Of a DNA stretch of 64,000 nucleotides, positions 34,934 through 47,941 are shown one piece after another. Within the stretch, counting starts at the first letter, position 1, and every line of letters starts with the position of its first letter. The translations under genes and the position numbers were made by a program. Source of the DNA: Sarcocystis neurona (Eukaryota; Apicomplexa; Conoidasida; Eucoccidiorida; Sarcocystidae); contig KL647291.1 of assembly GCA_000727475.1 (NCBI GenBank), forward strand, positions 4,784,828 through 4,848,827. Reading direction: 5' to 3'. The notes beneath the pieces were generated by a model. The model was not told where the DNA came from and searched no databases. It saw only the letters and a list, made by a program, of their open reading frames with translations.

Positions 34934-37900
34934 ATGCTGCAGTCATTTTTCAGCCGTCTAGGGCGGTGGAATGAGCTGCCGTCATCTTTCGAGTTTACCG
35001 TGGGTGAGGAGGTGGCGCTTCCGTTCGCATTAGCATGTAACTTTTTGCTGTTCAACTGCAGGCGCAAAAGTGATGACATGCCTGCGTCTGTGTTCGTGCT
35101 GTACAAAAAGCAACCAGCTTCTTCGTCGTGCTCGTGCAGCAGTACGGGAGGGTGCTGCAACACCTGTGCATCCAGCGGAGCTGCAGCTGGGGCACACCGG
35201 CCACCGACAGCGATTGCAGCAGCCCTCGCAGCTGGAACAGATGTGGTACAGCAAGCGAAACAACACATGAGACGGGTGAAGACGCTGCTGCACCCCGACT
35301 TGTTGAAGATGTTGCAGACTTACGAAAGCGACACTGCGATATACATCGTTACCGAGCGCTGCTGGCCGTTGCCGCTGCTGCCGGAGTGGGCAGCCGAAGA
35401 CGCAGAGGCAGTCAAGGGCAAAAGCAGCAAGAGGAGGGAGCAACAGCAGGAGACCAGACTAGGTCAACGAAGCCACGCACACGCAGCTACGTCCACCGAA
35501 TACACCGGCGACGTGGGTGCAGAGCGGCAGCAGAAAGCTGCGACAGCGTCTGAAAAGGCTTCTGTTGCTCCTGCAACGGCAGAGCTCGAGGCGACTGTCG
35601 CAGCAGCAGCCAAGGCCGACGTTGCTTGGGGGCTGCTGCAAATAGCGAACGCCGTTGCATTCCTGCAAGATTCTTGCCATCTGGTGCATGGACAAGTAAA
35701 TCCCCTTAGTATCTTCGTCACAGCAGACGGTGAGCTTAAAATGGTGCTTCTCTCTAGCGTGCGATTGCTGTTCCGGACAGGGTCGTCGAGGCACGTGAAG
35801 TGCGTTGCTTTATTCTCGCGTGCGCGCAGTTCACCAGTTGCCTTCTGCAGCCGCTTTGTCGAAGAGGCTGTCGTGAACTCGCGGCGCAACAGACGCTGCG
35901 ATTCAAGCAATCACGTGGTTGCAACGGCTACTTACTGTGGACGGTGTTGCTGTTACTTTGGTTTCAACTTGGACATAAGCCCCTAGAGCAACTGTGTGCT
36001 GCAGGTGCTTTCTGCGCTACGTGTTGTAGGAATGTAGTACCGAATCTGGTCGGTCAAATACCAGTAGAGTAACTGGCGTCCTCGCGGTGGCACTTCTGCA
36101 TTTTGTCATATGACACAGGCTACAGCGTGCGTCTTTACGAATCCGCTAGCAATTGTTTTTCTCTCCGCGCTGGAAGGATCCCCGATTGTCACTTTTTGAC
36201 TCTTCTGCATGTCTGGTTCTGCTAATCGTACAGATGCCGCGGTGGCATGCACTGCCTTAGTGCGTCGTGCCTTGCCCTTTTGGCCGGCGGATTCTCATGT
36301 ATATGGGCGTCACGCGCTGCGGGTGTGGCGTTGCTGTCGCGGACCGCGCTGCTGGCTCGCCTTTTGTGTCTTACGTTGCCTTTGCTAACGGTGCTGCTAG
36401 CAATTCTTTGCAAAACTGCTGTCGTGCTTTCTTTGGCGCGGGGTTGTTGTGGTGCCGCTCACCCGTGCGTGTAACTGCAAGGCACCTCGCTGCTCGTGTT
36501 GGGGGGAGGCGGCTGTGCCGCTCCCGAGGGGTGAGAGCGTGCGTCCGGGCTGCACGTAGACACGGGACCAGTATTACTGTGCAACTGCATGGCGTTACGT
36601 CGCGGTTACTCCGAGTAGGGGTGACGCTTTTGCTGCTGTGATCAACGTTTTCAATGGCACTGCTCAGGCAGCTGGAAGTTGTCAGCCTTGGAGCTGGTAC
36701 GCCCGTATCAACAAAAAGAGAGAGATGCACAAATATCGACCGAACGCAGCGGATTCGGCAGCCAGCAGCAGAGGCTGCAGCAGCTGCTTGAAGATCAGCG
36801 TCGTTCAGCAGCTTACTTGCAAGGTTGGCAGCCGCCTGATACGATGGAGTCCTCGATGCCGTTGCAGTGGGCAGATTGGTAAGATCGAGGAACAACGCCC
36901 GCATCTGTACAGCTTCGAAAAGAAGATAGCCATGTTGTAGTTGTATAGACGTACGCGCCCCAAGCAGTTACGTGTGCGGTGCGACGCTAGTCACAGTGAC
37001 GGATGCGGCAGGGGAGAAGAAGCGGCGCAGCCATCCGCAGGTCAGGAGTGTGTCTAGCGACAGCAGCAGCAGCAGAAACTGGTGACCCGGCGCTTCAGCA
37101 CAAGTACGTTAGCAGCCGCAGCAGCAGCATCAGAAGATGCCCTGACACGCGACCAAGAGCAGGCGCTAGTAGCGTGCTTCATACGCACGGATACGATACG
37201 CCGCATAAAACGGTGCTACATTGTAACGAATGGGTAGTCTGCTTGACCAGTTTTACCGCGTTCGTCTGTTCAGCTTCTTTCCGCCGTGAATGCATGTAAC
37301 TCCTTGTATCTGTTTCGATACGCCTACCTACGTCTGTACCATGTGTGTACATGTGGTATGCCAAGATGTACAGTTGAACTATAGAAGTTTTGTGTCTCAC
37401 TGCGGTGCAAATTAATCTTAGTGAAGCTACATCGCTGCTGCTGCTGCCTTTTGTAGGTGGGGTCTGGCTTCTGTACTTGTCTGGTCGTATTCGACGCTTG
37501 TTGGGCCTGCGGCCATTGCGAGCCAGGACAACATCCCCCCGCTCGTCTCCCGGAGCAACGGAAGCAGTTACAGCTACAGCAGCAACAGTTACAGCAGCAG
37601 CGACAGCAGATACAACGGCTACAGCTACGCCATGGGTAGATACGGTGGCTACGGGAGAAATCTGTTTGATCTCTCCTCTGCCACAGTGCGAGAAACAGCA
37701 CCACATGTGCCGCCTGGCGCACGGCAGCTGCTGCAGCAGCTGCTTTCTCCCGCGCGTCAAGGGCTGCAGTGGCAACAGCGGCAGCAGCACGGTAATATTT
37801 GGCAGCCAACGCGGTTGTCTGATGTATTGAAACAAACGCCCTTTTTCTCCGTCAACAGCACCTGCAACTGCATGCTTTTTTTACGAGAAGTACACGTGAA

Positions 37901-40900
37901 GGGTGCATATGAAAAGGAAATGTTCTTTGAAAAGCAGCTCCCGCGGCTACTGCAGCCGCAGCAAGAACTGCAAACGGAGCAGCAGCAGCTGCAAAGCCAA
38001 GAGCAGGCATTGCCAGTCGCGGTGCAGCAGCAGCAGGTGCTACCAGAGCTTCTGAAGCTGCTCGACCCGACGACTTGCACAAGCAGTGGAGGCAGCAGCT
38101 GCGGTGCCGTGCTGGAATGCGCGTCGGGTTCCTTAACGCCTGCCATCGTCGGTTGCGTTGCGATTATTGCATCGAACGTGCGATCTGATGAGTCTTTTGC
38201 AAGTAGTCGCAGCTTCACGACAGCCGCAGCCGCAGCAGCAGACCTGCAGGTGCAGCGCCTGCGCGTCGTCCTTGAGAAACTCTTCAAAAGCCGGGACCGG
38301 GCTCTTAGGTTAGAATACGTGCGTCGAAAACTTACGCATTTCTTAAGCAAGTCCGTGTTGTGGTGAACGCTCGTATGACGTGCTGTTGCTACATCGCAAC
38401 TTGTTACCATGTTACGCTGTGTGCTGGTCTGCCGGTCACTGTGTACTTTGTGTGACGTTGCTCCTCACTTTGTTGACGCTGCCGGTTTAGTCGCGAACCG
38501 TGCTGTGGTGTGGTTCTTAGTGATGGTTTTCACGCGTTGTTGTGGCTTCCGCTGGTACAGTAGCACCGAGCGAGAGCACTCGGAGTCTGCAGCACGTTTG
38601 CTTCTGCGCATGCAGGAGACTTCTTCTGAGATTGCTACTGCTGACGTGCGTGCAGATATACTTTGTTGACGTCGCTGGATGACTTCGAGCAGTTGATGAC
38701 ACGAGAGCTCTGCGAACACACTTTCAACGGCGTGCTGCTCGGGCTTTTAGACTCCACCGCTGTCATAAGAGAGGCCACCATTAAGGCTCTCGTGGTTTTC
38801 TGCCAGAAAATCGCCACGCAGAAAGTAGTAAGGAGAGCTGGCGGTGGTACCTGCTCCTGGTTCTATGCCACGAGGCCGCCTGCGAAGCACAGCTGCTCTA
38901 GTCACAGTGACGACCACAGCTGGTATCTGCGGACGAACGGTACTGCTGCAGGTGCATGAACGACATGCTGTCAGTGCTGTCTCTTCGTGAGTTACTGCAC
39001 GTCCTGGCGTGGGAGGATGCTGGGCAAAGTTGCAGCTACACGTGCAATTCCTCCTGCCAGATGTGGGGTGCCTGGTTTTGCCGTGCTGCCGCTATATCCA
39101 TGTCGCTGTCGACGGCGCTGAAGCTTCTTTCGACGTGCACTCAGGGATGTGACTTTGCGCAGAAATGCCGGTGGCGGTCGGGACCCTTACACACTGAAGC
39201 TGCGGTATGCTGGTGCGTATGTCTCTGTGGTGCGCTGTCCAAATCAAGAGCACTCACGCGTAGGCTGCCTCGTGGGAGGTAGCCTGCTGCTGCCTTCTAA
39301 TACGTGAAGGCTTCAACGCCTAAGAAATGTGCCGACGTGCCTCAATTGCACTTTCGGTTTCGCGTGCGCAGGCACCATATACGCGCCTTCACGCTGTACA
39401 TACCTACACAAACGTGCTCTACACGCAATTAGTAGTGGTGTCCGCTCCCAAATTTTTCTCGTTTGTTTTGCTGCATGCAGTTGTGTAGTCCGATATGCTT
39501 GTGTCTCTGGATGTCGGTTTGCGTCTACAGAAGTGCTTGAGGAGTTTTTCTCAAGTAGACATAACTGTTTATTGTTTACAGTTACGTATGTGTATAGGTT
39601 TGGTTTTTAGGTGTGTATATATTCGTGTACATTCGAGATTCTTTTGGATGTTTTGCTACGTACATGCACATCATTCGAGGAAACCTAGCGTCTGATATAT
39701 CTAGTCATCTGTCCTCCTGTTCCCCTTCACAAAAAGGCTCTTCCACGTGTGGCGACTGGCTGCGCGTATCTGCAGCTGCAAACGTGCTTGGAGCAACTGC
39801 GACGGCTGACAGAAGATCCGGAGGTGGTGCTCCGAACCAACGCATGCATATGCGCTGCAAAAATATGCTCGCTGCCGGAGACCATTTCTATCGTGTCACG
39901 CAGCGAAAAGCTTCAACAGGTGCAGCGGGACGCTCTAGAACGAATGTAATCTGAGAGCAAGGACCAGGAGAAACCGCAGTAGAGGGGACGCTATTTCACT
40001 TCCCAGGTGCCGTATGTGCTCGCATTGCACTATTAGGTGTCACGCTTTCAGAGTACGTGCAGCTGAACAGGAGTGGCTCGCAGCCGAAACGCAGCAGGAG
40101 TAGAAGCGTGCAATGCAGCAGGCGGAGGCAGAAATAGAACGGGATGGACAACAAAAATAATGGCAGCAAAGGCGGCAGGCAGAGTTGCAGCTAAAGCGAT
40201 GACTGGCTATCTGAAGACGCCACTGGAAGAGACAGCAGCGCAAAAGACGACAGGAAAAACGTACTACCTGAACTGCATTTGCAGTATGACAAGCAGGTGA
40301 TCGATAGAGAGAAGCAGCACCGGCAATCCCAGCAGCAAGCGTCAGACTGGTCTGACGGGGACCTGGGGCACCAAGCTGTTGTAGCAGGCATGGAAAGAAG
40401 GGCAATAATTTCCTTACAAGTGCCTCAGGAATCGCGGCTGCAACAGGAAATCTGTTTGGTGGCCTTGACGCCGGACAAGGATGAGAGTAGATTGTGCGCT
40501 GCATGGCACTGTGCAGCTGAAAGTTCACTTTGTCTTCAGTAATCCACGTGTCTGCCATGCACCCTTTTCCTGTGTGTCAGCTACACGCATCAAAACGTGT
40601 TCGCTAACGTAGACACGCCCGCGCCCTTTCTCGTGGTAACTTATCCACTGTGGACGTTTGTTGAGAGCCCTGCTGATCGTTGTCGTCACCAGTTTACCTG
40701 TGATTCTTGTGCGCGTCAACGTGCAAGACAGTTCGCACTGGCGTACAGTCCGCTACTTATACAGCAGTATTTGTATGTGTATGTACGTATGCTACACGTA
40801 TATATATATATGCATGTGCATATGTCTTTCTGATACCTGTTATACGTGCAAGTACGAATCAGAGGACAGCTACTGTAAACGGTGTGCGGTGGCGATGTTA

Positions 40901-43900
40901 CACGCTTGTTGACAGACCTGCCGCGTGGTGCTCCTGCTGTGTGTATTGACCAGCTGTTGGCACAGGTTCTTCTGACAGCCACGCGGGACAGCTTTCCACT
41001 GTGCCGCGTTGCTTCACTACAGGTGAGCTCGCGGCAGCCACAGACGTGCTGCTGCCTCTCCTTCGTTCGTGCTGTCGCTTCTCTTCACCGTCAAAGTCAG
41101 AGAGTGTTGCAAGTGTGTCTCACGTACAGGTAGTATGTGCACAGTTTGTAGGCGGCGTGTGTTCGTGTGTCGGGATTACTTTGGCGCCACGGCAACCCTT
41201 GATGTACAAGATATATTCTTCAGAACTAGTTGCAATACGTATATGCGTGTGTGTCGTTGAGCGTGTTTGTGTAAAGAAGACGAGTATATTCGTATGTATA
41301 CCTCTGGACGTTACTAGACGCGTGTGTCTGTGTGTACACGTAAGCCGGTGTGGACAGCAGAAAAGCTGTAGAAACCTGCCCTGCGGTGGCCTGTGTGAGG
41401 CCGCCGGTGAAGTGGCGCTCCGTGGTTGTGAAGCTGCTTCGGCTTACCGGCTGTGGTGAGTTTGCTGTCGGTCTACCTCGTTTTTCAACGTGGGGATCGC
41501 AGGTATTACAGGCGCACCAGGATCCGCGTGTGAATACATTCTACTGTCGCTGCCGCCTGCAGGTGCAGCATAGTGTTATGCCTGTCACTACGCAGAGAGG
41601 CTGTGCCCACATTTTTGCACGTATTAGAACAAGCGTGCCCAGGCACGTGTTTTCTTCACTTTGTCGCGCAAAAGAGGAAGTAGTAGCAAGCGCAGTGGGG
41701 GTGTCCCTGTGTCGTCGCAGGAGTATTTGCTGACAAATTAGCAGCTGTGCACGCAAGAGCTGTGCATATTTACGCAGTGTGCGACTTTGCTCTGCGTGGG
41801 CGACTGTTCAGGTAGGCATTTATATGTATGTACGTCTATACTTGTGCGTACTCGAATACAGATTTTTGGCACACTATAGCTGTACCCAGGACAGGAAAGT
41901 GTAGCTGACGAAAGAGGCGCTCCCTGAAAAAGCAGGGTTTTCCTGCAGCGGCGCTGTCGAGTGCAGAGATAGCTCAGCAGGGGGTTCAGCACGAGCAGCA
42001 GGCGTCGCCGGAGAGTCGACACAGCCGCCAGTGACTTGCGCAGGTTCACTGTTCCCCTGACGGCGATTCGTGGGCTTTGTTTAGCAGTCCTTTGTTGGGT
42101 GGGGGGGAGACGGCAGCAGCAGCTGGAGCATACGGCTACATGAGTGCACGTTGTGTGAATCGTAACGGTACACACGTACGTGTAATGCGATCTACGTGTG
42201 CGTTTGTCTGCAAGGCTTTACAAGCGTATGCGTGAAAGTGTGTGATTGCCCACGTGGCATGCCTCCGCTGTTTCCTTGTGGTCTGCACAGTCTATTCAGC
42301 ACGCGCTCTCCGCCTTTTCAATCCAAGCAGCCATGGTGACGCTTACCCCTGCAGTTGCAGCTGCTACCGTGGATTCCGAGCTCCCCGTAGCAGAAGCAGC
42401 AGTGTGTACCTTGCAGAAGCTTGTCGCCGCTGCTGCAAATGCTACGGCAGAGCGGCGTGCTGCTGCCTGCACACCCGGTAAGGGCAGAGAAAGTCAGTGC
42501 GTGTGCGGCACTATGCCCGCTCAACAGTCCGTCCGTTTCTTCTGCTGGCTTTTGAGTGATGAGTGGCGGGGAAACCAGGCGCAGCGCGAACCACAGAGAA
42601 GCAGAGTAGCAGCGGCAATAAGTATCAGTAGCCGTGGAAAATGCCAGCAGCAGCCGCAGAAAACACAACAAAGCGGGCCTTGACCTAAAGCGGAAAATCA
42701 GCTGCAGCGAGAAGCTGCCACGGCACACTGTTGAACTACTATTCCCGCCGGTCTGCACTCCTCAAAAGATCGTAACGGTTGCTTTCCTTGATGGTGCTCA
42801 TGTCACACGTGTGAGGCGTACACATGGTTTCTGGGCAGTGCAAGGGAGCGTGCAGCTCGATCAATTCGCCGGTGGAGAACTGCATTAAGTACGTGCAATT
42901 ATTTCATCGTCCATGTGTGTGTGAGTATTTGCTTGTGCACGTGGAGCTGACGATAACGCGTAGGCTGTGCAACTTCTTCTGCAGAACGTTGTACGGGTGA
43001 TCCCCGCAAGACGCGGATGTATCCATTACAAGCGTGTGTGTACATAAGTGATTACGCACGTGCACGCCTGCACAGACGCGCGTACCGTGTGCATTGAACC
43101 GTATTGCTGCTGTGCGTGCATGCGCAGCTAACGCGGTGGGAGCAGCTGCAGACGCGAGTGGAAATGCGGTAATTCCTGGAGAGCAGCACGCAGGCGGGAG
43201 CAGCAGCAGCACGCTAAGTAAGGCGGCTGCGTCTCTGTCAAACACTGCCGCTATGAACTTTGGAAACGGCGGCTGGTTCGGTGTAGTAGCCCGCAGGCTG
43301 CGGAACTCTCTAGGTAAGATTTCGTTTCCGCGAAACTCTTGCATGGCTGTTGGTGCTCAGGACAATTATGTTGTTGCCGTCGCTGCCTCGATCGCGATTG
43401 ATGGCTCTTGTCCGAACACCAGCGGCGCCGACGCAGCTGCAGTGGCGGTGCCTGCGCTTCTTCCACCGTCCGTACGTGTCAAGTGAAGCTAGCCGGCAGT
43501 GCGCCTCCCTCTCCTGTGGCGTTTTGTGCAGTGAATCTTGCTGACGCCTTGTCATTCGGTTCACTCTGTCAGTGCGCTGCGCTGGCGTACAGCTGGGCTC
43601 GTCGTCTGCGCTTGGTGTACACTGGAAGGTGCTGTGTCACTTTGCAGTCGACGCAGTTGCACGGCAGCCGACAGATATTATTACCGTGCTAGTGCGTCTT
43701 GCGGTGCTTACTGTTACTGCTCCTCTACGCGTGCGGCAGCTCCAGGTTTGCTGTAATGCGTTTGACTGCTGTTGTTTGGGTTTTCTGCTGCGGCCGATCC
43801 GTCTTTCATACGGGCAACGTGTCTTTTTGTGAAACGTATTGCGACTGTACGTTTGTACAATGAATACCTATTCAGTTAGAACCTGTAGCCGCTGCTAGAT

Positions 43901-45566
43901 TCCCCGGCAGAACCGGGAAAAACTGGCAAAGTTAGCGACAGCACCGATTCCCGCGTGCCTCAGTTATTTTTGTTTTCCACACTCGACGCAGGCGTCGCGG
44001 GTATGCTGAGCAACAGCAGTTCCTCGGAACTACAGACCACCACGACGACTAGCCCTGCCGACAGCTATACAGGCGGCAGCACATACGGGAGCAGCGCCAC
44101 ATGCAGCAACCACGAGGTCATCAGTAGCAGCTGCAGCACGAGGCCGGTATCCTGCAGTATTAACGTCCCACCGCCCCCTCCGCCTGCCGCCGGTCACCCT
44201 CGAGGACCTGCAGCGGCAACAGAAACGACTAGCACTGCACTGTCCGCCGGCAAGAACAGCGGCAACGTTGTGGCCACAGGTGCAGAGAAGCGAAGAGACA
44301 ATGTTCATGAGACGTGGAAAGGCACAGAAGCTGCAGCAGTCTCCACGTGGGATGTCGCGTGGCACGACGTTTGTGAAACCACTGAAGCAGGACTCCAGAA
44401 CGGTGGCGCTGTGTCTGGTAAGGCCTATCGAGAGTGCAAGTGGCTTGCAACCAGCGGACGTACGTCACGGTGGTGTGGCAGCTTGTGGGATACCGTGAAG
44501 AATATGTATGCAACTAAAAACATAAGGATGCGCCGCTGTCGACATATGCAGTATGTGAGATGCAGAGCGGGGGGTGACATGTGATCCGCGAAGGGCAGTG
44601 GAATGTGGCGAGGGCGGTACAGTTATTCGAAGCACGCACTGTAGAGAGGCCAGAGCAGCGGCAGATAGACGTAGGAAGACTGCAGACTATAGGGACATGT
44701 GCGCTGTTGGTCGAACTCCTACATACACTGAAACGACGACTTTGTCTTGCACACACTTTCGATACCACACACGTTCGTGGGTGAACTGGAAGGAAATTTG
44801 TGTTTCTTTTGCAGATGGAATGTGCTAGCTGATAACAGTCAGGTGCTTAAGTAGAACACAGATCCCTGTCTTTCTGAAGGGCACAGATAAGAGTGATGGC
44901 AGGTGAAGTATTATCTGTGCGTGGGAAACTACCACGTCCCAGTTCCACGACGTGAACTCTGCCTTCAGGAAGTGTGCCTGTATACGAATGCGCGGAGGCA
45001 CAGTCTGTGCGGCGGTACGTGGCCATGCACGTATTCACGTCACGCTGCCACGCAGCGCCGTTGTAGTTACCAGGTGAGTATCGCTTGTGTTCAAGTGTGA
45101 TTTGCTTCCTGTCCTGCCTCGTGAATATGTTGCAGGCGGTGGTCCTTTGTATTCTGGTCTCGCTGCGCCCCCGCGACAAGCCGGGTTGCTGCTTTCGCGA
45201 GGCAAAGATAATACCCCTGCCTTTTGTCTAGACTCTGCCGCTACTTCTGCGAGTCCTGGTGCTGCTGTCCCGGCTCGGGCTGCTGAAGGCACACGTGCTT
45301 CCCTAGCTGCTACAGTCGAGGCAGGCAGTGGTCTAGATTTGACAGCTACTCAAGGTTTGAGAGGGAATCGCGTGCGGATGTCCGCATATCTCTCGTCTAC
45401 CTCAAGCGCAGCGTTGGGGCAGCCTGGTGGTGCAGATGCCTCCGCAGGAGGTGCTTCTGGAGGCTCTGCAGCTACTACCACCAGCAACAGCAGCATTAAG
45501 CCCGCAGCGGCTGGTGACGATTTCTTTGCAGAGATGGAGCGACAGCTGCAAGAGCAGAACTATTAA
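34934..45566 (+). CDS. SCY1-like (SCYL1-type) pseudokinase with HEAT repeats, 10 exons
   Basis: Exons: 34934-35729, 36668-36878, 37457-38354, 38690-38827, 39737-39919, 40954-41022, 42291-42477, 43128-43313, 43992-44417, 45136-45566, about 1174 residues. All junctions are in phase. Most have clear GT-AG sites; the exon 3 donor (GTGTTG) and exon 4 start are least sure. Exon 1 opens like SCYL1 (FFSRLGRWNELP, FTVGEEV) with RRVKTLLHPDLLKMLQTYES and AIYIVTE. The HRD site reads LVHGQVNPL and DFG is replaced (GSWKLSALE), so no catalytic residues remain: a pseudokinase. Exons 3-7 give HEAT repeats (LLGLLDSTAVIREATIKAL, LTATRDSFPLCRVASLQ, PAVAAATVDSELPVAEAAV). Exons 8-10 are low complexity with GNGGWFGVV and WDVAWHD. 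SCYL1 proteins scaffold COPI/Golgi traffic. The N-lobe carries Ser/Cys and Ala/Gln inserts, and the C-terminus (EQNY) lacks the dibasic COPI-binding end of animal SCYL1. Confidence 0.9.
40051..40260 (+). pseudogene. Stop-interrupted Gln/Glu/Arg-rich coiled-coil-like stretch in an SCYL1 intron
   Basis: One plus frame reads RVRAAEQEWLAAETQQE, stop, KRAMQQAEAEIERDGQQK, stop, WQQRRQAELQLKR, stop. The residues on both sides of each stop have coiled-coil composition, and the stops (TAG, TAA, TGA) sit where Gln, Lys or Arg would fit. It lies inside the roughly 1-kb intron between exons 5 and 6 of the pseudokinase gene. It may be a decayed exon, a decayed insertion, or a product of local CAG/GAA richness. 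Confidence 0.3.
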
Positions 45567-46025
45567 GCTTCCGGCGACGCTGCTGCCGACGCGCAGTTGG
45601 CGCGCGCCCCGTTCTCTGCGGCTGCCCTCCACTTCCCGTATCCACGGTGACCTGCGTATAATATACATACATATATATCTATGTATGTACACGTGTGTAG
45701 CAAAACACACACACGTGAGTTCCTAAGTACGTGGGCATAGATGCCTACGCGCCGGCGGCACATTCTGGGGGCTTTTGTATATGTCGTTCGTGCGAACGGT
45801 TAATTTGAGTCGGCCTTCCCGACTGCACTCAACGGAGCGGGAAACCGTCAAAGCATGCGTATGTACGGTCGTGTGTATACGCGTAATACGGGACGATACA
45901 CCATACACAACACAACGAGTGCGTCGTATGCGGCACGTTTGTAAGCACTGGGTAAACCCTGCAGCGTGCTCTTCTGCATGAAAGAGACAGGCGCAGTGAA
46001 AAGCAGGTGCCCAGTTATACTGTGA

Positions 46026-46184
46026 TACCCATCAGTGTGGCCCGTGAAACAAAGATCTTAGTCTTGATTCCTGAAACATACCCATCAGTCTGGCCCGTGA
46101 AACAAAGATCTTAGTCTTGATTCCTGAAACATACCCATCAGTCTGGCCCGTGAAACAAAGATCTTAGTCTTGATTCCTGAAACA
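46026..46184. repeat. Tandem repeat, 53 bp x 3
   Basis: Units begin at 46026, 46079 and 46132 with TACCCATCAGTCTGGCCCGT and contain AGATCTTAGTCTTGATTCC. They are identical except for one base in unit 1 (GTGTGG for GTCTGG). Near-identity implies a recent expansion or homogenisation. It lies 460 bp 3' of the pseudokinase stop and 35 bp 5' of a candidate ATG. Confidence 0.97.
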
Positions 46185-46218
46185 TCGTTTGGGCGTACGC
46201 GCATTTGCTGCAGCGCCT

Positions 46219-46485
46219 ATGCCACGTTTGTCCTACCGGGGCGCCCTCAAGTCATCATCACGACTTGCTCTGTTCATATTTTGTCGTATAGGCAGCCTGA
46301 AAGGTTTGGCGCTGAGTCGCGTACAGGAAGTCCTTAGAACACAATCTCGTAAACGATCCACACAGCGAGGTCTCACGCACTCTGCTTTGCTTGGAACAAC
46401 AGCAGCGCTCGTGTACTGCGTTCTGGGCAGAAAGAAGTCAAAGGAGCGGCCCTCTACTCGCTACCCGTGCGAAGCTGTCCATTGA
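46219..46485 (+). CDS. Small hypothetical protein with hydrophobic segment
   Basis: ATG-started plus frame of 88 residues. It begins MPRLSYRGALKSSSRLALFI (basic, with a hydrophobic run), has a second hydrophobic segment (ALLGTTAALVYCVLG) followed by RKKSKERPS, and stops at 46483-46485. An acceptor-like site (TTTTGTCGTATAG) lies inside and could instead begin an exon there. It starts just after the 53-bp repeats. No family is recognised. Confidence 0.28.
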   Translation: MPRLSYRGALKSSSRLALFIFCRIGSLKGLALSRVQEVLRTQSRKRSTQRGLTHSALLGTTAALVYCVLGRKKSKERPSTRYPCEAVH

Positions 46486-46702
46486 TTGACACATGCATTT
46501 ACCTGTCTGCTACGATAATGACCTCAGTTGCACGCCCGTCGGCCACGGAGCCACACACTGCACAGCTTTTCTACCTTCTTAGCATAGGATGCAGCGCTTG
46601 ACACAGCCGCACGTGATGCATACATGCCACTGTAAGTTGAGCGTCCAGAACAAACGTGGAAGACAGTGAAGTAGAAAACCGCTTAACAACACACCGCCGT
46701 GG

Positions 46703-47941
46703 ATGGCCTGCAGCGGACACCTTGTGGGAAATATGCCAGTGCAAGTAACCGCGCAATTTACGCCGCTGCAGCTCCTGCGATTCTCCCTCGACGCTCCACC
46801 AGCTCTTTCATCCAAAGTACGAAGGAAGCCGCTTCCGTATGGACCGGATATTGGGATTTTTGTTGATCGGCATGTCGCGCAGCCTGAGCGCAGCACCACA
46901 CACACGCGTTGCAAACCACTGTTTATCCCGCAATAATAGCACTGGCTGAGTTACACGGTGCTGACATAGCTGATAGCAGTACAACTTCGAGCACCAGTGG
47001 CGCCAGCGTACAACGTCATACGCGTCACGAACGGCAGGAGGCAGTCGGTACTGCCCGACGCCGAGGTGTCCGCTGCGCGAACAGCACTTAACACGGATAC
47101 GACAGCAGCTGTATAATCGCTAGCAGAAGCTAGGCAACGTGGCAGCCCCCGACCTTCTACGAGAAATTAACTATATCAACAAAGCATTCCACTTCATAGG
47201 GAGGCTTGTAAACCGACTTCGAATAAAACCAAGGGTCTGGACACGTCAATCAGCTGTGTTCTGAAGCCGCACTACCTGAGGCTACAGGCATCTGCGCAGT
47301 ATGTAGGGTACTGTGTGAGACCTCAGCATGCACGTGCTCTGGACGAAATACACGAAACTTCGTCTTACTCTGCAGCGCGGAACAGAGCAGTACGTAGTCA
47401 CAGGCAATCACGTGAGACCCAGCAGTGTCAGTAACAGGAGTGCGTGCGAGTTTGCCAAAGGAGCTTGACCGGCGGCGCCCAGCTACCGTGCACACTTGGG
47501 CACCAGATCTGCCACTTGTTCAGACACTGGTACATTCGTACGCTGAACTCTTGAACGATCCTTCCACTACACGGAGATCAGTGAAGAATGCTGCTACGTC
47601 GGCGCACTGGTGAAAGAGGCTCTTCTCCCACTGAAGCGTATATAGTGATGCGGCTAAGATGCACTAATTCATCGTGCCTCGGCTACTCTGAAATCGTTCG
47701 AGTTTCCTTGGCAGAGATTTGAAGGGCTGTTGTCCTACTGTGATCCATGATGTGCGGTGTTGCACCGCTGGAATTCTACAAAGCTTCGGTGCGCCTGAAG
47801 TCTGCATCTACGAGAGGCGCCGCTGCTGTTTTTGAAACCACAAGGGATGCTGCCGTTGGGGCACACACTGGGATGCAGCTGCTGCAGTCGAAACAAGAGC
47901 GGATACTGCGCGGTGGTTCTGCTGCCTACCGAAGAATGTAG
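46703..47941 (+). CDS. Cluster of candidate exons of an unrecognised plus-strand gene
   Basis: Three protein-like plus frames follow each other: 46703-46936 (ATG; TPLQLLRFSLDAPPALSSKV, then YGPDIGIFVDRH), 47425-47613 (LPLVQTLVHSYAELLNDPST; donor CACTG then GTGAAA, phase 2), and 47747-47941 (FETTRDAAVGAHTGMQLLQS, then KQERILRG; donor GAAT then GTAGCT, phase 2). The third has heptad-like spacing and a faint likeness to the SNARE-motif region of Qb-SNAREs (membrin/Vti1 type). I could not connect the three in phase, so a single gene is inference. Confidence 0.22.

Noticed and set aside
36371..36904. 177-codon minus ORF antisense to pseudokinase exon 2.
   Set aside because: The plus strand here carries the conserved DFG-equivalent region and an in-phase exon; the minus frame is a compositional shadow.
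37003..38366. CAG runs considered as a CRISPR-like or regulatory repeat array.
   Set aside because: They are codons of the pseudokinase exon 3 and low-complexity intron sequence; no direct-repeat/spacer structure exists.
40040..40558. 172-codon minus ORF in the pseudokinase intron.
   Set aside because: It is the antisense of the Gln/Glu/Arg-rich stretch; its Cys/Ser-rich product is typical of antisense CAG DNA.
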